DNA of 43,109 nt from a virus, in IMG/VR virus record IMGVR_UViG_3300041411_000409, positions 1-43,109 of that record; one strand, 5' to 3'. Position 1 is the first letter of the stretch, and each line of letters opens with the position of its first letter. Positions 6,334 through 14,824 of this stretch are shown one piece after another. Below the pieces are notes generated by a model. It saw nothing but the letters and a program-made list of their open reading frames with translations. It ran no database searches and was not told the DNA's origin. A program made the translations under genes and the position numbers.

Positions 6334-6669
6334 ATGAATATGCAAACTAATTTATCAAATCAATCATCCAAAGACAAACTTTTAGAACAAAAGCGTCAGC
6401 AAAGTTATCAATCGTGGCATGAGCCAGCTTTAAGAACCTTGGCTGGTTTATTAAAAAAACGAAAGGAAAATTTAGCTCGTCAAAACCGTGATGAAAAAAA
6501 TGCAGCCGTAACACGTGATGAGTTTATGCAGTCGCTTGTCGATCAACATGGTGTTCACGGAATTAACCTTTATCACGCTGGAGTAATTATCTCGAGTCTT
6601 TATAGGGCTAAGCGGATCAGGTACTTAGGAACTTTCATTCAAATCATTGAGGAAGGTGAACTCAAGTGA
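6334..6669 (+). CDS. Hypothetical protein upstream of the replication gene
   Basis: The protein has 111 residues and is basic and helical. The N-terminal half is rich in Gln, Lys and Arg (LLKKRKENLARQNRDEK). The C-terminal half, TRDEFMQSLVDQHGVHGINL then LYRAKRIRYLGTF, may be a small winged-helix-like domain. It lies between cII and the O-like initiator and is transcribed with them, so a replication or regulatory role is likely. The family is not recognised. Confidence 0.5.
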   Translation: MNMQTNLSNQSSKDKLLEQKRQQSYQSWHEPALRTLAGLLKKRKENLARQNRDEKNAAVTRDEFMQSLVDQHGVHGINLYHAGVIISSLYRAKRIRYLGTFIQIIEEGELK

Positions 6670-6708
6670 GTAACTCAAGAAGCATTAAAACCATGAGGTA
6701 CTTACATC

Positions 6709-7863
6709 ATGAGTAAATTTACGCCTAATTCATTTATGGTGGCCAACGCATTTGTTGATGAAGCCATGAATAAAATCAGTGATGCATCTGTGAAAATCTA
6801 TCTTTTAATTATTCGTAAAACGCGTGGATGGACAAAAGAGAGTGATGCGCTCTCTTTGCGCCAGCTTGAAGCTTTATCTTTAAAAAGCCGACCTACCGTA
6901 ATTAAATGTTTAACTGAATTAGAAAACGTTGGTTTGATTAAAAAACACCATCAATCTAAATATGGAAATGTTTATTCACCAGTTGATGCTTATTATTTAG
7001 GTAATCTAATTAAATTTCCTACCAGAAAAATCTTAGTTAAGACATTTATATTGTTCAATAAAGAGGTGGTTAAAAATTTTAACCACTTTGGTTATGACCT
7101 TAAAATAGATCGTAAAGTGAACGGGTTTTACTTAAAAACGAATTGTGAAAATGCGGTACTGGTTAAAAATTTTTACCACCTTTACCCTGTGCATAGTTGT
7201 GTTGATAACTCACCAAGATGGTTAAATTTTTTTACCACCACAAATGGCAAGTGGTTAAATATTTTTACCGCAAGTGGTAAAGAATTTTTACCTCAAGTGG
7301 TTAAAATTTTTAACCCACAAAATACAACTATCAAAAGAAACTATCAAAATAAAAAAAATACGTGGTTTGTTTTGGAAAATTTGAAATTAGAAATTTGTTC
7401 AATCAATCCGTCAATTGATACCGACGAGATTTTTAATGCATCTTGGTTTGAGAGAGAGTTAAAAGCATTTAACGGATTTAATGAAGATCGAAATCACTCA
7501 GATGATTACATGGTTAAATTTTTTGCAGAGTGGATGCTTAAAGCTCGCGCTAAATACGCAAAGATGAAAACACCGGCACCACGTTCTTTTGAAAACAAAA
7601 GCTCAAATGGACAATCAGCACAATCTGAAAATCATATTCCTGAGGTGATTACCTTCGCATCCGAAAAACAGCTATTCACGTTTGCACGACGTCTTGTAAA
7701 CCATCCTGATTTCAAAGATTCATTTTGTCATTCCGGAGAATCTTGGATGGATGCTGGTAAGCGCATGGCCCAAAAGCTGGTAGACCCTGAGCAACAAAAA
7801 CCATTCATTCCGTATTTGATCGAGATGGGTTTTAAAACTCCATCCAAAGGGGCAGCAGCATGA
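6709..7863 (+). CDS. O-like phage replication initiator containing the origin
   Basis: The protein has 384 residues. Residues 1-95 match the phage replication protein O N-terminal domain: FMVANAFVDEAM, KIYLLIIRKTRGW, then a winged-helix segment SLRQLEALSLKSRPTVIKC. This domain binds origin iterons. The middle (about 120-205) is low-complexity because its DNA is a set of six inverted-repeat iterons. The C-terminal part has a W-rich helical segment (FNASWFERELKAF, YMVKFFAEWMLKARAKY) that may be DnaT-like, then a conserved tail ending FIPYLIEMGF. No helicase or loader gene follows, so it may recruit the host helicase itself. Its stop overlaps the next start (ATGA). Confidence 0.82.
   Translation: MSKFTPNSFMVANAFVDEAMNKISDASVKIYLLIIRKTRGWTKESDALSLRQLEALSLKSRPTVIKCLTELENVGLIKKHHQSKYGNVYSPVDAYYLGNLIKFPTRKILVKTFILFNKEVVKNFNHFGYDLKIDRKVNGFYLKTNCENAVLVKNFYHLYPVHSCVDNSPRWLNFFTTTNGKWLNIFTASGKEFLPQVVKIFNPQNTTIKRNYQNKKNTWFVLENLKLEICSINPSIDTDEIFNASWFERELKAFNGFNEDRNHSDDYMVKFFAEWMLKARAKYAKMKTPAPRSFENKSSNGQSAQSENHIPEVITFASEKQLFTFARRLVNHPDFKDSFCHSGESWMDAGKRMAQKLVDPEQQKPFIPYLIEMGFKTPSKGAAA
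7066..7370. other. Predicted phage replication origin: six iterons plus AT-rich unwinding region
   Basis: Six copies of a palindromic iteron lie inside the initiator gene: 7066-7086 (perfect: GTGGTTAAAA, one base, TTTTAACCAC), 7159-7179, 7218-7238, 7251-7271, 7274-7294 and 7297-7318. The last three start 23 bp apart, and the step before them is 33 bp. An A-rich stretch with two ACTATCAAAA-type words (7322-7362) follows and could be the unwinding element. Iterons inside the initiator gene followed by AT-rich DNA is the architecture of lambda ori. Confidence 0.8.
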
Positions 7864-8165
7864 GCGCTAACAAATTTATCAAAGAGCAAGGTGTGAATGC
7901 TGCCAAGGAAAGATTAAAAGTCGCTAAAGAAAGTGGTTTGGATATGTGGACGTATGGTTGGGGATTTACAACTAAACAGCTGGAGCAAGCCTTGAGCGAA
8001 GCGGATGTAAACACACTTGAAAACTTCGATATAACTGAAGCAATTGCACGTAGTGAAAAATTAAGAAGCAGATACAACCGTAGTGGTTTATCTAACACTG
8101 ATTACAACGAATTACTTCGATTAGAAAAAGCAGTTAAGGAAGCGGTTAAGGAAGGTGAAAAATGA
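7860..8165 (+). CDS. Hypothetical phage protein
   Basis: The protein has 101 residues, is largely helical and charged, and ends in a Lys/Glu-rich helix (RLEKAVKEAVKEGEK). It overlaps the initiator gene (ATGA) and the resolvase gene (ATGA) and so is tightly coupled to DNA metabolism genes. The segment MWTYGWGFTTKQLEQAL is distinctive but belongs to no family recognised here. Confidence 0.55.
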   Translation: MSANKFIKEQGVNAAKERLKVAKESGLDMWTYGWGFTTKQLEQALSEADVNTLENFDITEAIARSEKLRSRYNRSGLSNTDYNELLRLEKAVKEAVKEGEK

Positions 8166-8620
8166 GTAAGGTTTTAATCGGTGTTGATACTGGGGTGCAT
8201 ACTGGTTTTGCTGTAGCCATTGACCAGGGGAAAGGTGGCGAGCTTCAGGATGTTGGCTCACACACAATTACTCAAGCAATGAGCAAAGTGTTAGATCTTG
8301 CTGAAGCCCATGGGAAACAAAATATTAAATTATTTATTGAGGATGCCAGAAAACGCACCTGGTTCGGTAATGCCGATGCACGACAAGCGAAAAGCGGAGC
8401 TGGTACACGTGAGGGGGTTGGATCTGTTAAGCGTGATGCTCAGATCTGGGAGCAATGGTGTATTGAACAAGGTTTGAATTATTTGATGATTCACCCAGCA
8501 GCGAACAAAACCAAAACTGATGCTAAATATTTTTTGAAATTAACAGGGTGGGCGAAACGTACAAATGAACATGCGCGAGATGCAGCAATGCTTGTATTCG
8601 GGCGATATGCAAAATTTTGA
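8162..8620 (+). CDS. RuvC-like Holliday junction resolvase
   Basis: The protein has 152 residues and an RNase H-like fold. The first strand GVDTGVHTGFAV holds the catalytic Asp9. A second acidic site is LFIEDAR (Glu60, Asp61). The end HARDAAMLVFG carries His137 and Asp140, as in RuvC. The size is that of compact phage RuvC-type resolvases, which cut branched DNA after replication or recombination before packaging. It overlaps the upstream gene by ATGA. Confidence 0.8.
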   Translation: MSKVLIGVDTGVHTGFAVAIDQGKGGELQDVGSHTITQAMSKVLDLAEAHGKQNIKLFIEDARKRTWFGNADARQAKSGAGTREGVGSVKRDAQIWEQWCIEQGLNYLMIHPAANKTKTDAKYFLKLTGWAKRTNEHARDAAMLVFGRYAKF

Positions 8621-8680
8621 AGTGAAAGGTTTCAACAAGTTGTTTTTTAATAATGGTAAAGGGTAAATAGGAAGGCGATT

Positions 8681-9415
8681 ATGTTATTTGAAAAGTTTGA
8701 TTTTATTGAGTTACTTCGCCTTGCTATAGCTCAAAGCGAAGGTAAGGGGAAAATTACTAAACATGTGGTATTGGGGGAAATCGCATTATTGCCAGCAGGT
8801 GCAAAGAAATGGGCAGAGCTCCTACTTGAGCGCGTTGATTTTGAACGTATAACGGAGGTTACAGAAACCAAGAAAATTTATGAGACCCGGATAATTAACG
8901 GTCAGGAAGTAAAAAAGCGCATTGGTGAAATACCTGGCAAAGTGGAATTTAAAAAAGGTGAAATTAATTCTGGTGATTTTTTCCGTGTAAGAAACTTCTT
9001 GGCTGGGAAGATCCATAGGGAAATGATTAAAAAGAATTTCAAGCCGAACAATTGCCAGGGCGATTTAACAAATGTGGCCAAGGGAATAGCAGAAGTTGTT
9101 TTACGTGGGCGATTATTTACAAAGGCAATGTGTGGCCATTGTCAGGGGATGGGTAAATTAGAATTGTTTAATGAAAAGGGATATCCGGATGGATCTAAAT
9201 TTTGTGAAAAATGTGTAGGTACGGGTAAACGCCCTTATACATTGCATGAAAAAATTACGATTACAAAATTAAAAGTTTCTAAGTCTGGTTACTCTGAGCG
9301 ATATGAACCATATGAATTAATTGCTGAAGCATGTATCGAAAATTGGGAAAACAGCATTAGAACCAGCCTGGCTAGATCGTTTCATTTTGAACCGGAAGAA
9401 ATATCATTAGCTTGA
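8681..9415 (+). CDS. Q-type late antitermination protein
   Basis: The protein has 244 residues. Its C-terminal half carries two zinc-knuckle motifs of DnaJ-like form, CGHCQGMG (Cys151, Cys154) and CEKCVGTG (Cys175, Cys178), as in the phage antitermination protein Q family. AGGAAGG precedes the ATG at 8681. It is the last gene of the right early operon and is followed at once by an intrinsic terminator and then the late genes, the classic place for Q. It would bind near the late promoter and let polymerase pass the terminators of the late operon. Confidence 0.8.
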   Translation: MLFEKFDFIELLRLAIAQSEGKGKITKHVVLGEIALLPAGAKKWAELLLERVDFERITEVTETKKIYETRIINGQEVKKRIGEIPGKVEFKKGEINSGDFFRVRNFLAGKIHREMIKKNFKPNNCQGDLTNVAKGIAEVVLRGRLFTKAMCGHCQGMGKLELFNEKGYPDGSKFCEKCVGTGKRPYTLHEKITITKLKVSKSGYSERYEPYELIAEACIENWENSIRTSLARSFHFEPEEISLA

Positions 9416-9491
9416 CTTAAACAGAACGGTTGAGTATAAGTATTTCTAAAATGGGCGCTTTATACATAGATCGCCTGAAAAAATTTAAAGA

Positions 9492-9516
9492 GCTCGCCAA
9501 AACGGCGGGCTTTTTT
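9492..9516 (+). terminator. Terminator downstream of Q (tR'-like)
   Basis: GCTCGCC (9492-9498) and GGCGGGC (9504-9510) form a 7-bp stem with one G-U pair, followed by TTTTTT. A late promoter is expected in 9416-9490; TATACA near 9462 is a possible -10 box but has no good -35, as is usual for Q-dependent promoters. Antitermination here would switch on the late genes. Confidence 0.7.
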
Positions 9517-9535
9517 CGTATATGGAGTATTGAAA

Positions 9536-9832
9536 ATGGGTAATACTTGGCATGCTGATCAAGAAAAACCAGAATTAACTCCAGATGAGAAACCTTTAAA
9601 TTGCCCATTTTGTGGATCTGATTCAATTTGTACCGACTCATCGCATTATGGAAAACCTGATGAAGATGGTTCGATATGCTGGGATGCTTTTACGTGGTGT
9701 CATGATTGTGGATCAAAAGGACCGGATGCTTGGTCGATGATTGCATGGGATGAGAATTTTCATCACGAGAATGTTTATAGCGAAAGATCCATTGTTAATT
9801 ATGCAATCTGCCAATGGAATAAACGCGCATAA
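9536..9832 (+). CDS. Lar-like zinc-ribbon protein
   Basis: The protein has 98 residues from the ATG at 9536, with GGAG at 9524-9527; an upstream TTG start is not needed. It has a zinc ribbon formed by CPFCGS (Cys23, Cys26) and CHDCGS (Cys55, Cys58), and ends AICQWNKRA. CPFCGS near the start and an A-I-x-x-W-N-x-R end are typical of the Lar family, whose founding member in the Rac prophage eases restriction of phage DNA by type I systems. Antirestriction activity here is inferred from the family. It is the first gene after the Q terminator. Confidence 0.65.
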   Translation: MGNTWHADQEKPELTPDEKPLNCPFCGSDSICTDSSHYGKPDEDGSICWDAFTWCHDCGSKGPDAWSMIAWDENFHHENVYSERSIVNYAICQWNKRA

Positions 9833-9903
9833 GTTTTTTATCTTATGAGAGGTGTTTTATAAGCGCGCTTCTCTTTTTAGCCGGACGGATTACGGCGCAA
9901 ATG

Positions 9904-9943
9904 GCCCCGCTAAATATCGATTATTGGCGGGGCTTATTCTTTT
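9904..9943 (+). terminator. Intrinsic terminator in the late leader region
   Basis: A perfect 7-bp GC-rich stem, GCCCCGC (9904-9910) and GCGGGGC (9927-9933), with a 16-base loop, is followed by TTATTCTTTTT. It lies between the Lar-like gene and the next small gene. The rest of the gap (9833-9903) shows only a weak AT-rich hairpin. Confidence 0.65.
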
Positions 9944-9959
9944 TGTATTTGGAGATGCC

Positions 9960-10232
9960 ATGCTTCAAAATATTGATGTTGAAATTCGGGAAACCGAGCA
10001 AGAGTTAAAGCATATAGGCAGTTGCACAACAAAAGGCCTCACAGAAGAACAGATCGCTCAGTTAGATGAGCGATTTTTTTTAGTCATTAAAAAGTTAAAT
10101 TGGTTGAAAGGTCGCCGTGATGTAAGGGTGTTTATATGGAAGCCAGTAAATATTTCAAGCTCACAGGAAAGCGCCCACAGAAATCGAAATCAAAAAGTAC
10201 GCCGTTGCCGAAAGCCAAGCAAAACTATTTAG
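9960..10232 (+). CDS. Hypothetical small protein overlapping the nuclease gene
   Basis: The protein has 90 residues from the ATG at 9960, with GGAG five bases upstream; the longer reading frame to 9852 crosses the terminator and is rejected. The first 60 residues are helical and well formed (VEIRETEQELKHI, QIAQLDERFFLVIKKLNWLKGRRDV). The last 30 are basic and low-complexity and overlap the next gene by 97 bases in another frame, so the C-terminus may be a by-product of the overlap. Function unknown. Confidence 0.5.
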   Translation: MLQNIDVEIRETEQELKHIGSCTTKGLTEEQIAQLDERFFLVIKKLNWLKGRRDVRVFIWKPVNISSSQESAHRNRNQKVRRCRKPSKTI

Positions 10233-10570
10233 AAGCTGAAGCTACTTTAAAAGAAGAATTAACAGATTTAGCTATTGGTTTTGAAAGCAAGTTTCAACCC
10301 ATTCATACCAAGCATTGGCGCTTTGATTTCCATATTGTGAAATTACGCATATTGATTGAGATTGAGGGCGGGCCCTGGTCTGGTGGACGTGGTGGAAAGT
10401 TGGCTAATAAAGCATGGAGTCTTGATCGATATGATCTATCTGAAGAGATGGGATATAGGATTGAGCGCTTCCATCCAGATGCAATTTTATCGGGCTATGT
10501 AATTAACTTGATCAAAGAAAGATTAGCGAGAATAGAGAATGGAACAGATCAGACCATTTCCACCGACTGA
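10136..10570 (+). CDS. PD-(D/E)XK-type phage nuclease
   Basis: The protein has 144 residues. After a basic N-terminus, a core reads HWRFDFHIVK then LIEIEGGPWSGGRGGK, placing Asp64 and the pair Glu75/Glu77 as in small phage endonucleases with the motif RFDF-x(n)-LxIExxGGxW. The last segment, GYRIERFHPDAI, fits the final strand and helix of this fold. It lies upstream of the terminase genes, where such nucleases may help DNA maturation. The exact activity is inferred. It overlaps both neighbours. Confidence 0.65.
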   Translation: MEASKYFKLTGKRPQKSKSKSTPLPKAKQNYLEAEATLKEELTDLAIGFESKFQPIHTKHWRFDFHIVKLRILIEIEGGPWSGGRGGKLANKAWSLDRYDLSEEMGYRIERFHPDAILSGYVINLIKERLARIENGTDQTISTD

Positions 10571-11180
10571 TTTTATTGATCAGGCAGATGATGAAGAAGC
10601 TACACGCTTAACACCGGCACCAGATCTAATGGAGTGGGTTGTTAAAAATTATTTAACCATCGATGGTGAACTCTACAATCCAGACCATGACCATATTGCT
10701 GAGCTCATACATGAGAATGAGGGCTTTATTGCATTTGCCTGGGCATCACAAGCTTGTACCGTAAAAAAACAAATGGTTTCTGGCCAATGTGAAAAAGTCA
10801 TGTTTAACGTTGGTGGCTGGCGCAAGGCTCGCCAGGAACAACAAATGCGTGATTGGTTCGGCTATGTACCAGTTTATTTGATTACGATCGATGCAAGCTT
10901 TTGTGAGCAAGCTACGGATCGAGACTTTTGCGCTTTAATCGAACATGAGCTTTATCACATCGGCGTTGAGCGTGATGAAGACGGCGAGCCAATCCTTGGC
11001 GAAATGTCAGGTCTACCTAAACATTACTTAGCTGGCCATGACGTTGAAGAATTTGTTGGTGTAGTTAAACGATGGGGAGCAGACGAGAACGTGAAGCGAC
11101 TTATTGAAGTGGCGAAGCAAGCGCCGTTTGTATCTGATGTAAATATTTCCAAGTGCTGTGGAACTTGCCTAATTAGTTGA
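10539..11180 (+). CDS. Putative phage metallopeptidase
   Basis: The protein has 213 residues. The zinc motif HELYH (His136-His140) sits in ALIEHELYHIGVERD, matching the putative phage metallopeptidase family, where a third ligand lies downstream (His167 in GHDVEEF is a candidate). The substrate in this family is unknown. It has no signal peptide, so it acts in the cytoplasm. The gene overlaps the nuclease gene by 32 bases, and its stop codon lies in the stem of the following terminator. Confidence 0.68.
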   Translation: MEQIRPFPPTDFIDQADDEEATRLTPAPDLMEWVVKNYLTIDGELYNPDHDHIAELIHENEGFIAFAWASQACTVKKQMVSGQCEKVMFNVGGWRKARQEQQMRDWFGYVPVYLITIDASFCEQATDRDFCALIEHELYHIGVERDEDGEPILGEMSGLPKHYLAGHDVEEFVGVVKRWGADENVKRLIEVAKQAPFVSDVNISKCCGTCLIS

Positions 11181-11201
11181 GCCGTTTGGCTCATTTTTTT
11201 T
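11178..11201 (+). terminator. Intrinsic terminator before the terminase genes
   Basis: TGAGCC (11178-11183), loop GTTT and GGCTCA (11188-11193) are followed by eight Ts. The stop codon of the metallopeptidase forms part of the stem. Confidence 0.75.
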
Positions 11202-11239
11202 GACTTGTTTCCTTGATGAGCCTTGATGGATTTTGAATT

Positions 11240-11746
11240 ATGGCGAAGCTAAAAAAAGCCGAGCAACTCTTTATAGTTCGGTCACTTGCGCAATTCATGA
11301 CACCCACAGAAGTTGTTAAGGCCATCAAGGAAACTTTCAACATTATTGTGTCACCGCAGCAAGTGGAAGCATACGACCCGACCAAGGTTGCCGGGCGTGA
11401 CTTAAGGAAAGAGTTCAAGGAAATTTTTGAGACTACGCGAGAGGAATATCTCAAACAGCCAATTCATAACATTAGCGGCGCTAATGACATTGTTCAGTTA
11501 AAAATCTTGAGTGACTTACTTTTCGCCAAAAAAAATAACGTGACCATGACCATTAAGATCGTGGACCAAATGCAAAAGATTGTGAAAGGTTTTTACGAGA
11601 AGCGATTAGAAATTACTGGAGCTGGTGGCGGGGCAATTAAAACAGAAAATACCCAATTGCCACCTACGCCAGCATATAAACCTGAGGAGCTTGCAAAACT
11701 CACACCGGCTGAGCTTTCGCGCTTAGTGATTAATGGAAAGCTATGA
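11240..11746 (+). CDS. terS: Terminase small subunit (DUF2280)
   Basis: The protein has 168 residues and the DUF2280 pattern: FIVRSLAQFMTPTEVVKAIKE, then VSPQQVEAYDPTKVAGRDL. The N-terminal helix-turn-helix is expected to recognise phage DNA. A central helical part (about 75-120) probably forms the oligomer ring, and a Pro-rich C-terminus contacts the large subunit. The ATGA overlap with the large subunit gene (11743-11746) supports the call. Confidence 0.8.
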   Translation: MAKLKKAEQLFIVRSLAQFMTPTEVVKAIKETFNIIVSPQQVEAYDPTKVAGRDLRKEFKEIFETTREEYLKQPIHNISGANDIVQLKILSDLLFAKKNNVTMTIKIVDQMQKIVKGFYEKRLEITGAGGGAIKTENTQLPPTPAYKPEELAKLTPAELSRLVINGKL

Positions 11747-13401
11747 CATACGCATTAGATGAAATAGCCCCTTTAATTAAAGAGTGGACTATTAACGTAC
11801 GCTTGCCTGAAGTAATGACTGAAATGACACGGCGTTATTACTATAAGGCAGCTATTGAGCAAAACGAACTTAGCATTCAGGCAGAGTTATATAAGTGTAG
11901 TAAGGATCCTATTCATTGGTTTAACAATTGGATCTGGACATACGACCCGCGTGGCATGGCATTTGGATTGCCTGCAAATATTCCTTTTGTCTTACGGCCT
12001 AAACAGGTCGAGCTTGTAAATTGGTTGATTGAGCGTGAAAGCACACAAACACACGGTCTAATTGAAAAGTCGCGTGATGAAGGGATGAGCTATGTTGTAT
12101 TAGGGTTCTTTTTACATCGCTGGTTATTCGTTGAAGGTTTTGCGGGTGGTGTGGGTAGCCGTAAGGAAGAGCTTGTAGATAAAAAGGGCGACCCTAAAAC
12201 CCTATTTCATAAATTCCGCGATATGTTTAGCAAAATGCCCAATTGGTTAAAACCTAAGGGCTTTGTCGAGAAAGTGCATGATAACTATATGCGCATCATT
12301 AACCCGGATAACGGCGCAACAATCACAGGTGAAGCTGGTGACAATATCGGCCGTGGTGGTCGTACCACGATGTATTTTTTGGACGAATGGGCTTTCGTAG
12401 AACGGCAAGAAGCTGTAGATGCTGCTATCTCACAAAACACGAACGTTCATATCAAAGGATCAACACCGAACGGTATTGGTGATCGATTCCATCAAGATCG
12501 ATTCAGTGGCCGTTACGCCGTCTTTACGATGCCTTGGCGAGCCAATCCCGATAAAAACTGGACTGTTGCGTATAACGGCAAAGTTATTTACCCATGGTAT
12601 GAAAAGCAGCTTGCAACACTGGACGATGTCGTTTTAGCGCAAGAGGTCGATATTAACTATGCCGCATCGGTTGAAGGTGTATTGATTCCTAGTGCTTGGA
12701 TTCAAGCATCATTAGATGCGCACAAAAAGCTTCTAATTGAGCCTACTGGTGATCGTATCGGCGGATTAGACGTTGCCGATGAAGGTAAGGATAAAAACTC
12801 TTTTGCATCACGTCACGGCGTTGTCATGAAGTACTTGGCCACATGGTCAGGTAAAGGTGATGACATTTTTGGAACTACTCAAAAAGCTATGGATCTTTGT
12901 TTTGATCAATCTATAGATACGTTGTTCTACGATGCTGATGGTCTCGGTGCTGGGTGTCGTGGAGATGCCAGAGTCATTAATGAAAAGCGCCGTGAACTGG
13001 GATTACCCGAAGTAAATGTCGAGTCCTTCCGTGGTTCTGGTTCGGTTTATGACCCTGAGGGGGAAATGGTTGAGAAGCGTCTTAATAAAGACTTTTTCGC
13101 CAATCTTAAAGCTCAGTCTTGGTGGTCCTTGCGTTTGCGCTTCCAGGAAACTTTTAGAGCTATCGAAGGCCGTGATTATGATCCAGACATGATCATTTCA
13201 TTATCCACTGAAGATATTGATGCCAAGGAATTAGCATTGCTCACAACCGAGCTATCACAACCAACATATACAAAAAATGGTGTTGGAAAAATCCTTGTTA
13301 ATAAACAGCCTGATGGCACGGCGTCACCTAACCGGGCAGATAGCGTCATGATTTGTTTTAACCCACAGATTGGCGAGCTCAGTATTTGGGGCAAGCTTTA
13401 A
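11743..13401 (+). CDS. terL: Terminase large subunit
   Basis: The protein has 552 residues. The N-terminal ATPase has a diverged Walker A (EKSRDEGMSY, about 108-117) and a clear Walker B, TTMYFLDEW (Asp214, Glu215). The C-terminal RNase H-like nuclease carries GGLDVADEG (Asp343), LFYDADG (Asp397/Asp399) and RADSVM (Asp533). It is the motor that pumps DNA into the prohead and cuts the concatemer. The length is normal, and it is followed closely by the portal gene as in most tailed phages. Confidence 0.92.
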   Translation: MTYALDEIAPLIKEWTINVRLPEVMTEMTRRYYYKAAIEQNELSIQAELYKCSKDPIHWFNNWIWTYDPRGMAFGLPANIPFVLRPKQVELVNWLIERESTQTHGLIEKSRDEGMSYVVLGFFLHRWLFVEGFAGGVGSRKEELVDKKGDPKTLFHKFRDMFSKMPNWLKPKGFVEKVHDNYMRIINPDNGATITGEAGDNIGRGGRTTMYFLDEWAFVERQEAVDAAISQNTNVHIKGSTPNGIGDRFHQDRFSGRYAVFTMPWRANPDKNWTVAYNGKVIYPWYEKQLATLDDVVLAQEVDINYAASVEGVLIPSAWIQASLDAHKKLLIEPTGDRIGGLDVADEGKDKNSFASRHGVVMKYLATWSGKGDDIFGTTQKAMDLCFDQSIDTLFYDADGLGAGCRGDARVINEKRRELGLPEVNVESFRGSGSVYDPEGEMVEKRLNKDFFANLKAQSWWSLRLRFQETFRAIEGRDYDPDMIISLSTEDIDAKELALLTTELSQPTYTKNGVGKILVNKQPDGTASPNRADSVMICFNPQIGELSIWGKL

Positions 13402-13411
13402 AGAGAAAGTT

Positions 13412-14824
13412 ATGGGCTTAATTAAATTTACAAAAGATTCATTCCAGAACTTTGCCGCTCGCGTTGGGTTGGGTTCAGGGAACCAGCATGATCAATCAAC
13501 TTATGGATTTAACTATACTAGCCGTGACCGCTTAAAGCTTGAGGCTATGTATCGTTCTAGCTGGGTGGTTGGTCAAGCTGTAGATGTGGTTGCCGATGAT
13601 ATGACCCGTGAGGGGATTAATATCCGTGGCATGGAAGATCCTGAACATGTTGAATCAATCAATCAGGAACTAGACCGCTTACAAGTATGGGATAAGATCA
13701 ATGAAACAATTCGTTGGTCCAGACTATACGGCGGTGCTATCGCAGTTATGTTGATTGATGGTCAGAATGTTTCTACACCGCTAAATATCAATACGATTGG
13801 TAAAGACCAGTTTAAAGGCTTATTGGTTCTTGATCGTTGGATGGTTCTACCAGACCTTCAAGATCTTGTTACTGAATATGGCCCTGATTATGGGATGCCT
13901 AAGTATTACGATGTCATTACGGATTCAGTGGGACTATGTAATCAACGAATTCATTATTCCCGTGTAATGCGAATGGATGGGGTAAAACTTCCATATTGGC
14001 AAGCTATTGCGGAAAACTTATGGGGCCAATCAGTCATTGAGCGTCTTGAGGATCGTTTAACTATTTTCGATAGTGCAACTTTAGGTGCTGGTCAGCTTAT
14101 CTATAAGGCTCACTTGAGGACTTATAAAGTTAAAGGGTTGCGTAGCCTCATTGCTGCAGGAGGACCATTATATGAGGCTCTTGTTAAGCAAATTAACCAA
14201 ATCCGACTATGGCAGTCTAATGAAGGCATGACCTTGATGGATGCTGAAGATACTTATGAGGCCCACCAATATAGTTTTACTGGGCTTGATAATATTCTGA
14301 TGCAATTCGGCCAGCAAATAGCTGGAGCCTTAGGTATTCCATTAATTCGATTATTCGGCCAGTCGCCTGCAGGTTTTAATGCTACTGGTGAATCTGATCT
14401 TTCCAACTATTACGACAATATCAACCAACAACAAGAAGGGCGTATGCGTACGCCGTTGCATAAGTTGCTTGAAATTGTTTCTCGGTCAAAATTAGGTAAG
14501 CCGTTACCAAGCTCATTTAAGTTTGATTTTGCTTCATTGTGGCAAATTGATGATGAGAAAAAGGCAAGTATTGCGGCAAAAGTTGCTGAGGCAGTTACGA
14601 AGGTTGAAGAATCTGGAATCATCTCACGTCAAACGGCGTTAAAAGAATTGCGCCAGTCTAGTGAATCTACTGGAATTTTCTCACATATAACTGATGAGGA
14701 AATTAACCAGGCTGAAGATGATCCACCACCGCCAAATGAAGGTTATGACGATGAAGAACCAAATAAGTCGGATAACGCCGAATCTAGCGAGAAAGACAGA
14801 GATACGTTACAGCCAGCAGCTTAG
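13412..14824 (+). CDS. Portal protein (DUF1073 type)
   Basis: The protein has 470 residues from the ATG at 13412 (MGLIKFTKDSF), which follows the terminase stop by 10 bases with an AGAGAAAG ribosome site; a start at 13370 inside the terminase gene is rejected. The sequence AMYRSSWVVGQAVDVVADDMTREGI and the later FGQSPAGFNATGESDLSNYYD fit DUF1073 portal proteins. The portal forms the DNA entry ring at one capsid vertex. The acidic, Pro-rich C-terminus (from about residue 440) overlaps the next gene. Confidence 0.85.
   Translation: MGLIKFTKDSFQNFAARVGLGSGNQHDQSTYGFNYTSRDRLKLEAMYRSSWVVGQAVDVVADDMTREGINIRGMEDPEHVESINQELDRLQVWDKINETIRWSRLYGGAIAVMLIDGQNVSTPLNINTIGKDQFKGLLVLDRWMVLPDLQDLVTEYGPDYGMPKYYDVITDSVGLCNQRIHYSRVMRMDGVKLPYWQAIAENLWGQSVIERLEDRLTIFDSATLGAGQLIYKAHLRTYKVKGLRSLIAAGGPLYEALVKQINQIRLWQSNEGMTLMDAEDTYEAHQYSFTGLDNILMQFGQQIAGALGIPLIRLFGQSPAGFNATGESDLSNYYDNINQQQEGRMRTPLHKLLEIVSRSKLGKPLPSSFKFDFASLWQIDDEKKASIAAKVAEAVTKVEESGIISRQTALKELRQSSESTGIFSHITDEEINQAEDDPPPPNEGYDDEEPNKSDNAESSEKDRDTLQPAA

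Noticed and set aside
9833-9903. AT-rich hairpin with GAGAG and CTCTTTTT arms near 9854-9888
   Set aside because: The loop is long and the stem short; the much stronger hairpin at 9904-9933 explains termination.
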